Positions 1 through 8,046 are shown, counted from the first letter of the stretch. The stretch is DNA of 46,738 nt from JAQVEM01 sp964610315 (GCA_964610315.1 CAZSVM010000020.1:1-46738), one strand, 5' to 3'. Numbers and translations: made by a program. Notes: generated from the sequence alone by a model not told the origin.

Positions 1-69
1 GGGGAGGGAGGATTCGAACCCCCGCTCTACGGTCCAGAGCCGCATGTCCTACCTCTAGACGACTCCCCA
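1..69 (-). tRNA. tRNA-Gln (anticodon CUG), 3' end cut by window edge
   Basis: The minus strand folds as a complete cloverleaf apart from the last acceptor base(s). The acceptor 5' arm TGGGGAG pairs with CTCCCC at positions 1-6. The D arm is GTCTAGAGGTAGGAC. The anticodon stem TGCGG/CCGTA carries the loop CTCTGGA with anticodon CTG, and the T arm is GGGGG-TTCGAAT-CCTCC. The leading U1 is typical of tRNA-Gln. The partner of U1 and any CCA lie outside the window. It lies downstream of gltX on the same strand. Confidence 0.92.
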
Positions 70-172
70 AAGTAATGATTAATAACAGCATTATTATACG
101 TAATGGGCATAATAATGCTATCAGAAATTTTTCCATGTGGCAAAGTATAATGAAATGGGTAGAATCCTTAGG

Positions 173-433
173 TTACTCGGTTTTTCTTATATAGAAGGTA
201 AAAGTGCTGTTATTTTTCTCTATTTTTATCAGTTCGTTTCCGGTCATTTTAGCCCAACTTTTTATATCCGGCTCGGAACCGGGATCATCCGCAGTCATCT
301 TCAGTATCTGGCCCTTCTTCATAGAATTTATTTTCTTCCTGGTCTCATATATGGGAACGGGGCAGTAAAGACCCATGCAGTCCAGATACTCATCTGCATT
401 AATTTGGTTTTCTTTTTTTTGACCTTCACTCAT
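173..433 (-). CDS. TusA/SirA/YedF-family sulfur carrier protein
   Basis: An 86-residue protein with the family motif LDCMGLYCPVP, in which Cys24 of the CPxP motif is the expected persulfide-carrying residue. A second Cys (Cys19) lies in the preceding strand. Family members accept sulfur from cysteine desulfurases and pass it to tRNA thiolation, molybdenum-cofactor or other sulfur pathways. It is the last gene of a minus-strand run: IscS-like, IscU-like, zinc ribbon, this gene. A sulfur-relay role is inferred from that context. No clear Shine-Dalgarno site precedes the ATG, and the upstream sequence is A-rich. Length and motif fit the family; the specific acceptor is unknown. Confidence 0.85.
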   Translation of the reverse strand: MSEGQKKENQINADEYLDCMGLYCPVPIYETRKKINSMKKGQILKMTADDPGSEPDIKSWAKMTGNELIKIEKNNSTFTFYIRKTE

Positions 434-487
434 AAGTGTATTTTTTTACTGTGAGTTATTACTGGGTTTAATATATATAATATATGC

Positions 488-679
488 TTATAATTTTGCT
501 CCACAGTTGGGGCATTTTTCCATTTTATCCGAAACCGGGTAGCTGCATACCACACAGTGGCTGACCTTAAAATTACAGAATGTACAGTATTCAGCCTCGC
601 TGCTGTTCAGCTCCATATCACAGTAAGGACATCTGCAGGGCGCCTTTTTTCCTTTTCTTTTCATTGTTTCTTTAGTCAT
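488..679 (-). CDS. Double zinc-ribbon microprotein
   Basis: A 63-residue protein containing four CxxC knuckles (CPYC, CTFC, CVVC, CPNC) after a basic N-terminus (KETMKRKGKK). This should form two zinc ribbons or rubredoxin-like knuckles. It starts 17 bp after the IscU-like gene, with a Shine-Dalgarno-like TTGGAGT 6 nt before the ATG, so it is probably co-transcribed with the iron-sulfur genes. I recognise no named family. It could bind zinc, or bind iron as a small accessory of the neighbouring cluster. The function is unknown. Confidence 0.75.
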   Translation of the reverse strand: MTKETMKRKGKKAPCRCPYCDMELNSSEAEYCTFCNFKVSHCVVCSYPVSDKMEKCPNCGAKL

Positions 680-696
680 ATTGACTCCAATTTACA

Positions 697-1080
697 CTAT
701 TTCTTGTTTTTTTGCTTTTTCCGGTAATTCTCGATGGCTTTATGTAATGCGTCTGCACCCAGATTGGAACAGTGAAGTTTATTTTTAGGCAGGCCGCCGA
801 GTTCTTTAGCAACATCTTTATTTGATATTTTTAATGCCTCATCCAGGGTTTTCCCTTTGGCCATCTCACTGACCATACTGGACACCGCAATAGCAGCACC
901 GCAGCCGAAAGTTTTAAATTTTACATCTTCGATTCTGTCATTTTTAACCTTTATATAAAAAGTCATCATATCACCACAAACCGGATTTCCTACTTCACCT
1001 ATGGCGTCTGCATCTTTTATCTCTCCCACATTTCTGGGAGACATAAAATGTTCCATAACTTTTTTACTATACATTATCAT
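697..1080 (-). CDS. iscU: IscU/NifU-type iron-sulfur cluster scaffold
   Basis: A 127-residue protein matching the IscU fold family. Three cluster-binding cysteines are present: Cys35 in GNPVCGD, Cys60 in FGCGAA and Cys104 in KLHCSNL. Asp37, the residue that controls cluster release in IscU, is also present. The E. coli IscU LPPVK chaperone motif is replaced here by GLPKNKLHC, as in many NifU-N proteins of anaerobes. An AAAGAGG ribosome site lies just upstream of the ATG. The gene follows the IscS-like gene on the same strand after 110 bp. Because that partner lacks its PLP lysine, how sulfur reaches this scaffold is an open question. Confidence 0.9.
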   Translation of the reverse strand: MIMYSKKVMEHFMSPRNVGEIKDADAIGEVGNPVCGDMMTFYIKVKNDRIEDVKFKTFGCGAAIAVSSMVSEMAKGKTLDEALKISNKDVAKELGGLPKNKLHCSNLGADALHKAIENYRKKQKNKK

Positions 1081-1190
1081 TGGTACCTCTTTTTTAAAAA
1101 ATGTAAATTACCCTGTATTTTATATTCTATACAGGCTTTAAAGTTTAAACAAATATATTATTTTTAGTGGTTACTTTCAAGTGTTTTTCC

Positions 1191-2357
1191 TTATTCCTTG
1201 TATAGCGGTGACATCTTTCTCAGCCTGTCTATAATAGGCGGCAGGACTTCGATAACTTTTTTTACCTCTTCCTGAGTATTATATTTGCCCAGAGAAAAAA
1301 GAATTGAGCCCTGGGCTATGGTAGGGGCAAGGCCCATTGCCAGAAGGACGTGAGAGCTTTTCAGTGCCTGTGATGCACAAGAGGATCCGCTGGCGGCGGC
1401 AATTCCTTGAAGATTCAGCATAATTAGTATGGATTCTCCTTCAATGAATTCAAAACTTAAGTGCACATTACCGGGAGTTCTCTCTGTAGGATGTCCGTTT
1501 AGTTTAACTTTCTTTATTTTACCGGTTATTCCTTTAATCAGACTATCTCTTAATTTAGATACATATTTCATATTTTTATCCATCTCATCAGCGGCTATTT
1601 CACATGCTTTGCCAAAACCAGCTATAGCAGGGACATTTTCGGTACCCGCTCTTCTTCCTCTTTCCTGAATACCTCCCAAAAGCAGCGGCTTGATCCTCAC
1701 TCCTTTTTTGACATACAAAGCGGCAGCTCCTTTTGGTCCATACATCTGCTGGGAAGTAAAGCTGTAGGCATCCACACCCAGTTCCCTGACATTGACCGGT
1801 ATTACTCCGGCAGCAGCTGCACCATCACTGTGGAATAAAATATTATTTTCCCTGGCTATATCGGATATTTCTTTTATTTTCTGAATAGTTCCCACTTCAT
1901 TATTTGTGTGCATAACGGATATCAGCACGGTATCTTTTCTTATTTCCTTCTTTACATCTTTAGGGTTTATAAAACCATATTGGTCTACCGGAACAAGGCT
2001 TACTTTCCAGCCCTCTTTTTCGAATTCCTTTAAGGGGTTCAGTATGGAAAGATGTTCGATGTTAGAGGATATTATATGGTTTCCCTTATTTTTATAAGCT
2101 CCGGTCAGTCCCCATAAGGCGAAGTTATTTGATTCGGTGCCGCAGGAGGTAAAATATATTTCTTCTTCACTGGCTCCAATTAATGCTGCTGTCTGGCTTC
2201 TGGCTTTATTTAGAGCTTTACTGGCAGATTCTCCAAAATCATGAAGACTGGAGGGATTACCATAATTTTTTTTAAAGAATTGCTGCATATATCTGTAAAC
2301 TCTGTCATCCACTCTGGTAGTTGACGCATTATCAAAAAAAATTTTTTCGCTAACCAT
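1191..2357 (-). CDS. IscS/NifS-like protein lacking the PLP-binding lysine
   Basis: A 388-residue class V aminotransferase-fold protein closely resembling cysteine desulfurases. Retained features are FDNASTT at the N-terminus, GTESNN (73-78), His102, TNNEVG (151-156), RRAGTE (235-240) and the mobile active-site Cys327 in ASGSSCAS. The Schiff-base motif, normally S-x-H-K-x-YGPKG, reads SFTSQQMYGPKG. The His-Lys pair is Gln203-Gln204, and the codons cag-cag are clear in the DNA. The PLP-contacting Gln of the D-A-x-Q motif is also changed (D178-G-A-A181). The reading frame is otherwise intact, so this is not a decayed pseudogene. IscS of Archaeoglobus fulgidus also lacks the lysine and was studied in complex with IscU. 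A PLP-independent role with IscU, perhaps with external sulfide, is inferred. Confidence 0.88.
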   Translation of the reverse strand: MVSEKIFFDNASTTRVDDRVYRYMQQFFKKNYGNPSSLHDFGESASKALNKARSQTAALIGASEEEIYFTSCGTESNNFALWGLTGAYKNKGNHIISSNIEHLSILNPLKEFEKEGWKVSLVPVDQYGFINPKDVKKEIRKDTVLISVMHTNNEVGTIQKIKEISDIARENNILFHSDGAAAAGVIPVNVRELGVDAYSFTSQQMYGPKGAAALYVKKGVRIKPLLLGGIQERGRRAGTENVPAIAGFGKACEIAADEMDKNMKYVSKLRDSLIKGITGKIKKVKLNGHPTERTPGNVHLSFEFIEGESILIMLNLQGIAAASGSSCASQALKSSHVLLAMGLAPTIAQGSILFSLGKYNTQEEVKKVIEVLPPIIDRLRKMSPLYKE

Positions 2358-2396
2358 AATTACACTCTTGAATTCAATGCTTTATATACACTTATA

Positions 2397-2419
2397 AATA
2401 CTATTATTATTATAGTATT
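2397..2419. promoter_or_regulatory. Inverted repeat upstream of the IscS-like gene
   Basis: A perfect 8-bp inverted repeat AATACTAT-N7-ATAGTATT lies 40 bp upstream of the IscS-like start. A TATAAT hexamer on the minus strand lies inside it, so a bound repressor would cover the -10 region. No convincing -35 hexamer is visible. Operator function is inferred; no regulator is encoded in the operon. Confidence 0.35.
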
Positions 2420-2503
2420 AGTAATAAAATGATTATTCCATATATCATTATAAAAATCAATCCGGTTTTTTGCTTTTGGGTCAATAATTTTTAATAATAA
2501 ATG

Positions 2504-2532
2504 TTGACAAATATGTCACATAATTTTAGTAT
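2504..2532 (+). promoter_or_regulatory. Sigma70-type promoter of the small RHH-like gene
   Basis: TTGACA (2504-2509), a 17-bp spacer, then TAGTAT (2527-2532). The predicted start point is around 2539-2541, directly at the ATG at 2542, and no Shine-Dalgarno sequence is present. The transcript is therefore expected to be leaderless or nearly so. Confidence 0.7.
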
Positions 2533-2541
2533 TAAAACATT

Positions 2542-2811
2542 ATGAATAAGAAGATGTATAGTTTCAGACTGAATAAAAATTTAATAGATAATGCAAAAAA
2601 GATAGCTAAAAAAATGGATATATCTTTATCCTTATTTATAAGTTGTTTGATAAAAGAAAAAATAAACAGCCTGAATTCCAAAACGGGGGATAGTGATTTG
2701 ATAAAGTTTGGAGAGACAGTTCCTCAAATATTACGGGAAATCGTTATGGAAATAAAGGGACTAAGGTCGGATTTAAATAAATCTTTTAAAAAAATAAGAG
2801 GTGGCATTTAG
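2542..2811 (+). CDS. Small ribbon-helix-helix-like DNA-binding protein
   Basis: An 89-residue basic protein. The N-terminal 45 residues (YSFRLNKNLIDNAKKIAKKMDI then SLSLFISCLIKEKI) have the strand-helix-helix pattern of MetJ/Arc/MobC-type regulators. The C-terminal half looks like an amphipathic helix (LREIVMEIKGLRSDLNKSF) suited to oligomerisation. It is the only plus-strand gene in the first 6.6 kb, placed between the IscS-like gene and gltX. Its own strong promoter lies directly upstream. The target is unknown; the inverted repeat at 2397-2419 is one candidate. The fold is inferred from pattern, not from a database match. Confidence 0.6.
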   Translation: MNKKMYSFRLNKNLIDNAKKIAKKMDISLSLFISCLIKEKINSLNSKTGDSDLIKFGETVPQILREIVMEIKGLRSDLNKSFKKIRGGI

Positions 2812-2833
2812 CTGGTAAGACAAAATAGTTCTA

Positions 2834-4324
2834 CTACGATATAATTTTTATATATTCTTTTATTCTTTTTAAAGTCAATTTCCTGCTCAGTATCTCCATA
2901 GTCTCAAACAGGGGAGGGCTTACAGTGTTATTCCATATGGCGATTCTTATAACCTCGGCAATTTTCCGGAAGTTCAGCTCTAAATCTTCCGAAACTGATC
3001 TTAAACTCTTTTCGATATCTTTTGCCTGAAAATTTTCATTGATTTTACCGAGTATTTTATGAACCCTTTTTAATATCCCCGGTGCATCAATATCTTTATT
3101 TTTAAAGTAGTTTTTGGACTTATCGCTGTATGAAATTTTCAGAAAAAAGGGGCTGATTAGATTTATGCTTTCATTTAATGTCTTTATACGTTCCTTTATC
3201 AGGGGGGTTATTTTTGTAATTTTCTGCTCCAGCTCTTCGGTGTTATTTTCCAGTTCGGTATCTTTCCTGGAGGCCAGGAAACTTTTTATTTGATTTTTCA
3301 GAAGCTCTGCCAGGTGATGGTTGGCCATATTTCTTATGTAGTATCCGTTTATCCACAGGAGTTTATGGTAATCAAATTTAGCCGGTTTCTTATTTACGGA
3401 ATCAAGTTCGAATTTTTTAATCAATTCATCAATTGAAAAAATAGTAGTTTTTTCATCATAAGCCCACCCCAGAAGGGCGAGATAATTAAGCACCGCTTCT
3501 CTTACAAATCCCTCTCCCATATATTTCTCGATGGAGATGGAACCATGCCTTTTGCTTAATTTACTGCCGTCCTTACCCAGTATCATTGGCAGGTGAGTAA
3601 AATTGGGGGTTTTAAAATTCAAAGCTTTATAAATTAAAATCTGCTTGGGAGTATTCGACAGGTGGTCCTCTCCTCTTATAATATGAGTTATTTTCATCAG
3701 AGCGTCATCTATGGCTGTAGAATAATTATAGGTAGGGAGGCCGTTTGATCTTATTATTATAAAATCTTCGATATTTTCGGAATTGACTTTTATATCTCCG
3801 TATACCGTATCTTCAAAATCAATTACTTCATTTTTGGGTATCAGAAACCTTACGGCGTAAGGCTTGCCGCTGTCCATGTTATTTTTGATGTCCTCCGGAG
3901 AGAGTTTTAGGCATTTCCGGTCATATTTATATGGCTTTCCTTTTGCTGCAGCATCCTTTCTTTTTTCCTCCAGCTCTTCCGGGCTGCAGAAACACCGGTA
4001 GGCCTTCTTAAGATCGATTAATTTTTGGGCATGTTCCGTGTAAATGCTGACTCTGAGAGACTGCCTGTAGGGGCCGTACTTTCCACCGGATTGTGGGCCC
4101 TCATCCCAGTTAAGCCCCAGCCATTTTAGCGAATCGAGAATTTTATTTACCGACTCTTCCTGATGCCTGGCAATATCGGTATCCTCTATTCTTAGTACAA
4201 ATTTACCTCTCATTTTTTTTGCATAAAGCCAGTTAAAGAAAGCGGTTCTGGCACTGCCGATATGCAAATAGCCGGTTGGGCTGGGGGCAAATCTTACTCT
4301 TATTTCTTTATTTTTTTCGATCAT
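2834..4324 (-). CDS. gltX: Glutamyl-tRNA synthetase
   Basis: A 496-residue class I synthetase of standard length that charges tRNA with glutamate. It has the HIGH motif in PSPTGYLHIGSART (residues 21-24), the GEDHLSNTPKQ nucleotide-binding segment, and the KMSKS equivalent KLSKRHG (255-261). An alpha-helical anticodon-binding region follows. The ATG lies 21 bp after the PBP1A stop without an obvious Shine-Dalgarno site, suggesting translation coupled to the upstream gene. A tRNA-Gln gene lies downstream on the same strand. Whether this enzyme is non-discriminating (charging tRNA-Gln for GatCAB amidation) cannot be decided from the window. Confidence 0.95.
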   Translation of the reverse strand: MIEKNKEIRVRFAPSPTGYLHIGSARTAFFNWLYAKKMRGKFVLRIEDTDIARHQEESVNKILDSLKWLGLNWDEGPQSGGKYGPYRQSLRVSIYTEHAQKLIDLKKAYRCFCSPEELEEKRKDAAAKGKPYKYDRKCLKLSPEDIKNNMDSGKPYAVRFLIPKNEVIDFEDTVYGDIKVNSENIEDFIIIRSNGLPTYNYSTAIDDALMKITHIIRGEDHLSNTPKQILIYKALNFKTPNFTHLPMILGKDGSKLSKRHGSISIEKYMGEGFVREAVLNYLALLGWAYDEKTTIFSIDELIKKFELDSVNKKPAKFDYHKLLWINGYYIRNMANHHLAELLKNQIKSFLASRKDTELENNTEELEQKITKITPLIKERIKTLNESINLISPFFLKISYSDKSKNYFKNKDIDAPGILKRVHKILGKINENFQAKDIEKSLRSVSEDLELNFRKIAEVIRIAIWNNTVSPPLFETMEILSRKLTLKRIKEYIKIIS

Positions 4325-4345
4325 ATCAAATAATCAAGAATTTAC

Positions 4346-6601
4346 TTAAGGATTTACCCACACTGTAATTTTTCTTATGGTCTCTACCGGCTGGCCCCAC
4401 ATAGGATCCTGCCGATGGGTATATCCGGAAGGTACCTCCGAGTATGGTTCATTTTTATACTCTATATGGGTATATCCTGATTCTATTAATATATGATTTG
4501 CTTCATCGATTGGCATAAGTGCTACCATAGGCATTATAGGTATGGCATCGGGAGGAATAGGCATCTGTGTTGTGGGTTCCTGGCCGTAATGGAATTCTCT
4601 TATGATGATCTGATCCAGTGGTGTAAATCTGTTTGGTAACATCATCTCTCCGGTCTCCGGATCTATTACTACCTGCACGTTTATCAGGTCATCCTGTGGT
4701 CTTACGAAATTCTCTATGGGTAAATCTTTTGTAGCTTCGGTCATAAATGATTTCCAGATTAATGCCGGTTGAGCACCACCCTGTACCCTCATACCGTGTA
4801 TGGTGCCCATTTTTACATTGACTTCCGGATAACCCATCCATACGCAGGCTGCAAGATTGGTGGTAAATCCGGTAAACCACGCATTTTCAGCTTCCTGCGT
4901 GGTACCGGTTTTTCCGGCACAGGGCCTATCGTCCAATCTTGCTCTGGTTCCGGTTCCTCTCTGCATTACCTGCTGCATAATTTCTATTGCCCGGTAAGCG
5001 TTAATAGGGGTGAGTACCTGTTTGCTTTCTTCCTGGTGTTCCTGAACAACATTGCCATCCTTATCCACGACTTTCAGTATGGCCACCGGATCGTGTCTTA
5101 CTCCATAATCGGCGATAGTTGAAAATGCAGTGCATACTTCAAGCGGAGATACTCCGATAGTCAGTCCCCCCAGTCCCATTGCCGGATAGGGATCCATATG
5201 AGTTTCGATGCCCATATCCATAGCCAGCTGAGCCATAACGTAAGCTCCTATTCTCATGATGAGCTGGGAATATACCACATTTACTGATTTTACAGTTCCC
5301 TCCAGGACTGTCATTTCATTTGTATCATAACTTTCATTATTATAGTTTCCAACTTCCCAGGGCGGACTTCCTTCGATATCGAATACCACATTTCCGTTGG
5401 GATTAAAGGTTAAATAAGGACTGACACCCTGTTCCAGGGCGGACAGCAGAGCAAAAACTTTAAAAGTGGAACCGGGCTGCCTCTTGGCCTGGGTAGCCAG
5501 GTTGAATTTCATTTCCGAGAAATCTTTTCCTCCTACCATAGCTTTTATGTATCCATTGGTTGGATCCATGGCTACCAGGGCGGCGGCGGGGTCTTCAGGA
5601 TCGGGGAGAACCTCGTTAATGGCATTTTCGGCAGCAATCTGCATTTTGGGATCCAGTGTGGTATATATTTCGAATCCTCCCTTAAATACTCTTTCCACTC
5701 CATATTTTGCTATTAGTTCCTGCTTGACATACTCCACAAAATAAGGGGCAAAGCCCTGTTCGGTTTCCTCTCTGGGCCTCTGAGTAATTATGGGCATATT
5801 TATGGAACTGTCGTATTCATCCTGGCTTATATAGCCCAGTTCGAGCATTTTGGCAAGTACCGTATTTCTTCTTTCCAGAGCAGCCTTTTTATCGATATAG
5901 GGTGAATATAGATAGGATTTTAGAAGTCCAGCAAGCATGGCACACTCCTGAAGGTTAAGATATTCCACATCTTTATTGAAGTAAACTCTGGCCGCAGCCT
6001 GAACACCATAGGCCCCTTCTCCGAAGTAAACCGTATTCAGATACATTTCCAGTATCTCTTCTTTGGAATAGATTTGTTCAAGCTGATAGGCCAGGGCTGC
6101 TTCCTTGATTTTTCTCTCATAGGTTATTTCGTATTTTTCCTCGGGCAGATACACATTTTTTACATATCCCTGGGTTATGGTGGTGGCTCCCTGTTCTATT
6201 CCTCCGGAGGCCAGATTTATAATAAATGACCGGATTATACCTTCGATATCGAACCCATGGTGCTGATAAAATCTTTCATCTTCAATGGCAATAACTGCAT
6301 TTATCAGATTCTGGGGTATTTGCTGGTATGATACCAGTTCTCTATTTTCCTCACCGTGGAAGGTGGCTATAAGGGTTCCGTCGGCGGCATATATTCTGGA
6401 GGTGAGGGCACTTTCGGTAGGTGTAAAATCTTCCAGATTGGGCAGATCCTCAAAAAAGGAAGCCAGAGCTCTAAAGCTGAATATTACTGTTCCTGATAAT
6501 ACAAATGTGATAAACACCTGTGCCGTAAGAATTAAGGCTATTATAATTATTATTATCCTGGAAAGTTTTTTGTTTTTATGTTTTTTTCTTAACCTGGACA
6601 T
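4346..6601 (-). CDS. Class A penicillin-binding protein (PBP1A-like)
   Basis: A 751-residue bifunctional peptidoglycan synthase. A basic cytoplasmic tail and one transmembrane helix (residues about 15-40) anchor it. The GT51 glycosyltransferase follows, with EDERFYQHHG (Glu107 catalytic) and GATTITQGYVKN. The transpeptidase carries SxxK (STFK, Ser378), SVN (439-441) and KTG (564-566). The last 60 residues, after a Pro-rich linker, look like a single PASTA-type domain (VALMPIDEANHILIESGY...KITVWVNP). The domain order matches class A PBPs of Gram-positive type. It is the first gene of the minus-strand run and is separated from the divergent E1 genes by about 400 bp. The ATG is the only sensible start. 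Confidence 0.93.
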   Translation of the reverse strand: MSRLRKKHKNKKLSRIIIIIIALILTAQVFITFVLSGTVIFSFRALASFFEDLPNLEDFTPTESALTSRIYAADGTLIATFHGEENRELVSYQQIPQNLINAVIAIEDERFYQHHGFDIEGIIRSFIINLASGGIEQGATTITQGYVKNVYLPEEKYEITYERKIKEAALAYQLEQIYSKEEILEMYLNTVYFGEGAYGVQAAARVYFNKDVEYLNLQECAMLAGLLKSYLYSPYIDKKAALERRNTVLAKMLELGYISQDEYDSSINMPIITQRPREETEQGFAPYFVEYVKQELIAKYGVERVFKGGFEIYTTLDPKMQIAAENAINEVLPDPEDPAAALVAMDPTNGYIKAMVGGKDFSEMKFNLATQAKRQPGSTFKVFALLSALEQGVSPYLTFNPNGNVVFDIEGSPPWEVGNYNNESYDTNEMTVLEGTVKSVNVVYSQLIMRIGAYVMAQLAMDMGIETHMDPYPAMGLGGLTIGVSPLEVCTAFSTIADYGVRHDPVAILKVVDKDGNVVQEHQEESKQVLTPINAYRAIEIMQQVMQRGTGTRARLDDRPCAGKTGTTQEAENAWFTGFTTNLAACVWMGYPEVNVKMGTIHGMRVQGGAQPALIWKSFMTEATKDLPIENFVRPQDDLINVQVVIDPETGEMMLPNRFTPLDQIIIREFHYGQEPTTQMPIPPDAIPIMPMVALMPIDEANHILIESGYTHIEYKNEPYSEVPSGYTHRQDPMWGQPVETIRKITVWVNP

Positions 6602-7019
6602 ATTAACCTGGATATAATTTAAAAGAAATATTTATTAAGTCCATAGCTACCGAAATCCTTAACATCAGGATTTTAAAATTGGACTCGGTTTTGAATTAAT
6701 TCATTAATTATTTTTTTATTTAATAAAATCATAACTGATATTACAAGTAAAAGATATTACCATATTTCTTTTTTATTATACAGAACTTCCTAAATCTATA
6801 CCGGAATCTGAAAATTTTTACTTCCGTTATGGCTGTTTCCGGTTATTGAAGTGGATGACAAACGGATGCATAAGTAAAAAATATACCTTAAATTCAATTT
6901 TTTCTGTATTATATTATCATTGTCGGTAATGTTAATTCCGGTTTTTAAAAATAGTAATTGAATTAAGTTCATGAAGGAAATTAAATAAATTTTTGATTAT
7001 GGCAACCGAGAGGAGTTCG
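6602..7019. other. Divergent intergenic region, no gene seen
   Basis: About 400 bp of AT-rich sequence separates PBP1A (leftward) from E1 alpha (rightward), so it must hold both promoters. I see no canonical -35/-10 pair with good spacing on either strand. Isolated TATAAT-like words occur (minus strand at 6780-6775). No open reading frame with coding character is visible. Confidence 0.6.
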
Positions 7020-7994
7020 ATGACTGCATTGCCTAAAAAGATATTGATAGAGATGCTGGAAAAATTAATGGAGATCAGGAAGTTTGAGGAGAGATCCATC
7101 CAGCTTTACAAGATTGGGAAAATACGGGGATATCTTCACCCCTGTATCGGGCAGGAAGCTGTTCCGGTAGGAGCCTGCCGAGCAATCGAAAAGCGGGACT
7201 ATATTATTTCCAATCACCGCGGTCACGGCCACTGTATTGCCAGAGGGGCTGACATAAGAAAAATGATGGCCGAACTTTTTGGAAAATCTACCGGTTATTG
7301 CGGAGGCAGAGGAGGTTCCATGCATATTATCGATATCAAGCTCGGAATACTGGGAGAAAATGGGATAGTAGGCGGTGGGCTGCCTATCTCTGTGGGAGCC
7401 GGACTGTCCTGTAAAATGAGTAAAAAAGGCAGTGTGGTGGTATGCTTCTTTGGTGACGGAGCAGCTAATAACGGAGTATTTCACGAAGCTCTGAATATGT
7501 CCGCCATATTTAAACTGCCGGTAATATATATCTGTGAGAATAACATGTATGCCATTTCGATGTGTTCGAAGGATTCGGTGGCCTGCATCGATATAGGAAA
7601 AAGAAGCGATGCCTATGGAATCCCCGGGTATATTATCGATGGTAGTGATCCGCTGGAAGTCTATGAAACGGTAAGAGGCGCAGTAAAACAAGCCAGAGGG
7701 GGAGGGGGTCCTTCGCTTATCGAAGCAAAAACCTACCGTTTCTACGGCCATCACCCCAATGACCCTGCGGAATACAGGGAAAAAGAAGAGGTTGAATATT
7801 ATACCACTGAAAAAGATCCGGTAACCAATTTTAGAAACAAACTGCTCAAGGAAAATATAATAACCGCAGAAGAAATAAAAAGGATGGGAAGCAGGCTGGA
7901 TAAAAAAATAGAAGATGCGGTTACCTTTGCTATGGAAAGCCCGGAGCCGGAACTTGAGAAATTTTTGACAGAGTATAAATCAGGTCGGGAGTAA
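7020..7994 (+). CDS. TPP-dependent 2-oxoacid/acetoin dehydrogenase E1, alpha subunit
   Basis: The alpha subunit of an alpha2beta2 thiamine-diphosphate E1 component. The TPP/Mg motif runs GDGAANNGVFHEALN to ICENN. The catalytic-loop region (YRFYGHHPNDPAEYR) and the GHGHCIARGAD segment typical of PdhA/AcoA are present. I prefer the ATG at 7020 because GAGAGGAG lies 4 nt upstream; an earlier in-frame TTG at 6993 would add nine residues and has no ribosome site. The beta subunit follows about 130 bp downstream. No E2, E3 or lipoylation gene is in the window, so substrate (pyruvate, acetoin or branched-chain oxoacid) and partner are unknown. Sequence character is closest to AcoA/PdhA. Confidence 0.9.
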   Translation: MTALPKKILIEMLEKLMEIRKFEERSIQLYKIGKIRGYLHPCIGQEAVPVGACRAIEKRDYIISNHRGHGHCIARGADIRKMMAELFGKSTGYCGGRGGSMHIIDIKLGILGENGIVGGGLPISVGAGLSCKMSKKGSVVVCFFGDGAANNGVFHEALNMSAIFKLPVIYICENNMYAISMCSKDSVACIDIGKRSDAYGIPGYIIDGSDPLEVYETVRGAVKQARGGGGPSLIEAKTYRFYGHHPNDPAEYREKEEVEYYTTEKDPVTNFRNKLLKENIITAEEIKRMGSRLDKKIEDAVTFAMESPEPELEKFLTEYKSGRE

Positions 7995-8046
7995 GCCAGG
8001 CCGGAAATAAGTCAACCGGTAATAGGTTAATTCGGGAATAGGTCAA
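7984..8046 (+). repeat. Four degenerate 15-16 bp tandem repeats spanning a stop codon
   Basis: Units starting at 7984, 8000, 8016 and 8031 share the pattern CGG-(G/A/T)-A-(A/G)-TA-(A/G)-G-(T/C)-(C/T)-A. Examples are CCGGTAATAGGTTAA and TTCGGGAATAGGTCAA. The first unit contains the TAA stop codon of the E1 alpha gene. The rest lies in the gap before the beta subunit. Confidence 0.6.

Noticed and set aside
137..454. Plus-strand open frame opposite the TusA-like gene
   Set aside because: The minus-strand protein carries the CPxP motif and a family-like length. The plus frame has no motif and no ribosome site.
1191..2357. Treating the IscS-like gene as a decayed pseudogene
   Set aside because: The frame is intact over the normal length, and the catalytic Cys and most conserved blocks remain; only PLP-contact positions differ.
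7065..7754. Minus-strand open frame (229 codons) opposite E1 alpha
   Set aside because: It lies entirely within a gene with clear TPP motifs on the other strand, and its composition is that of a mirror frame.
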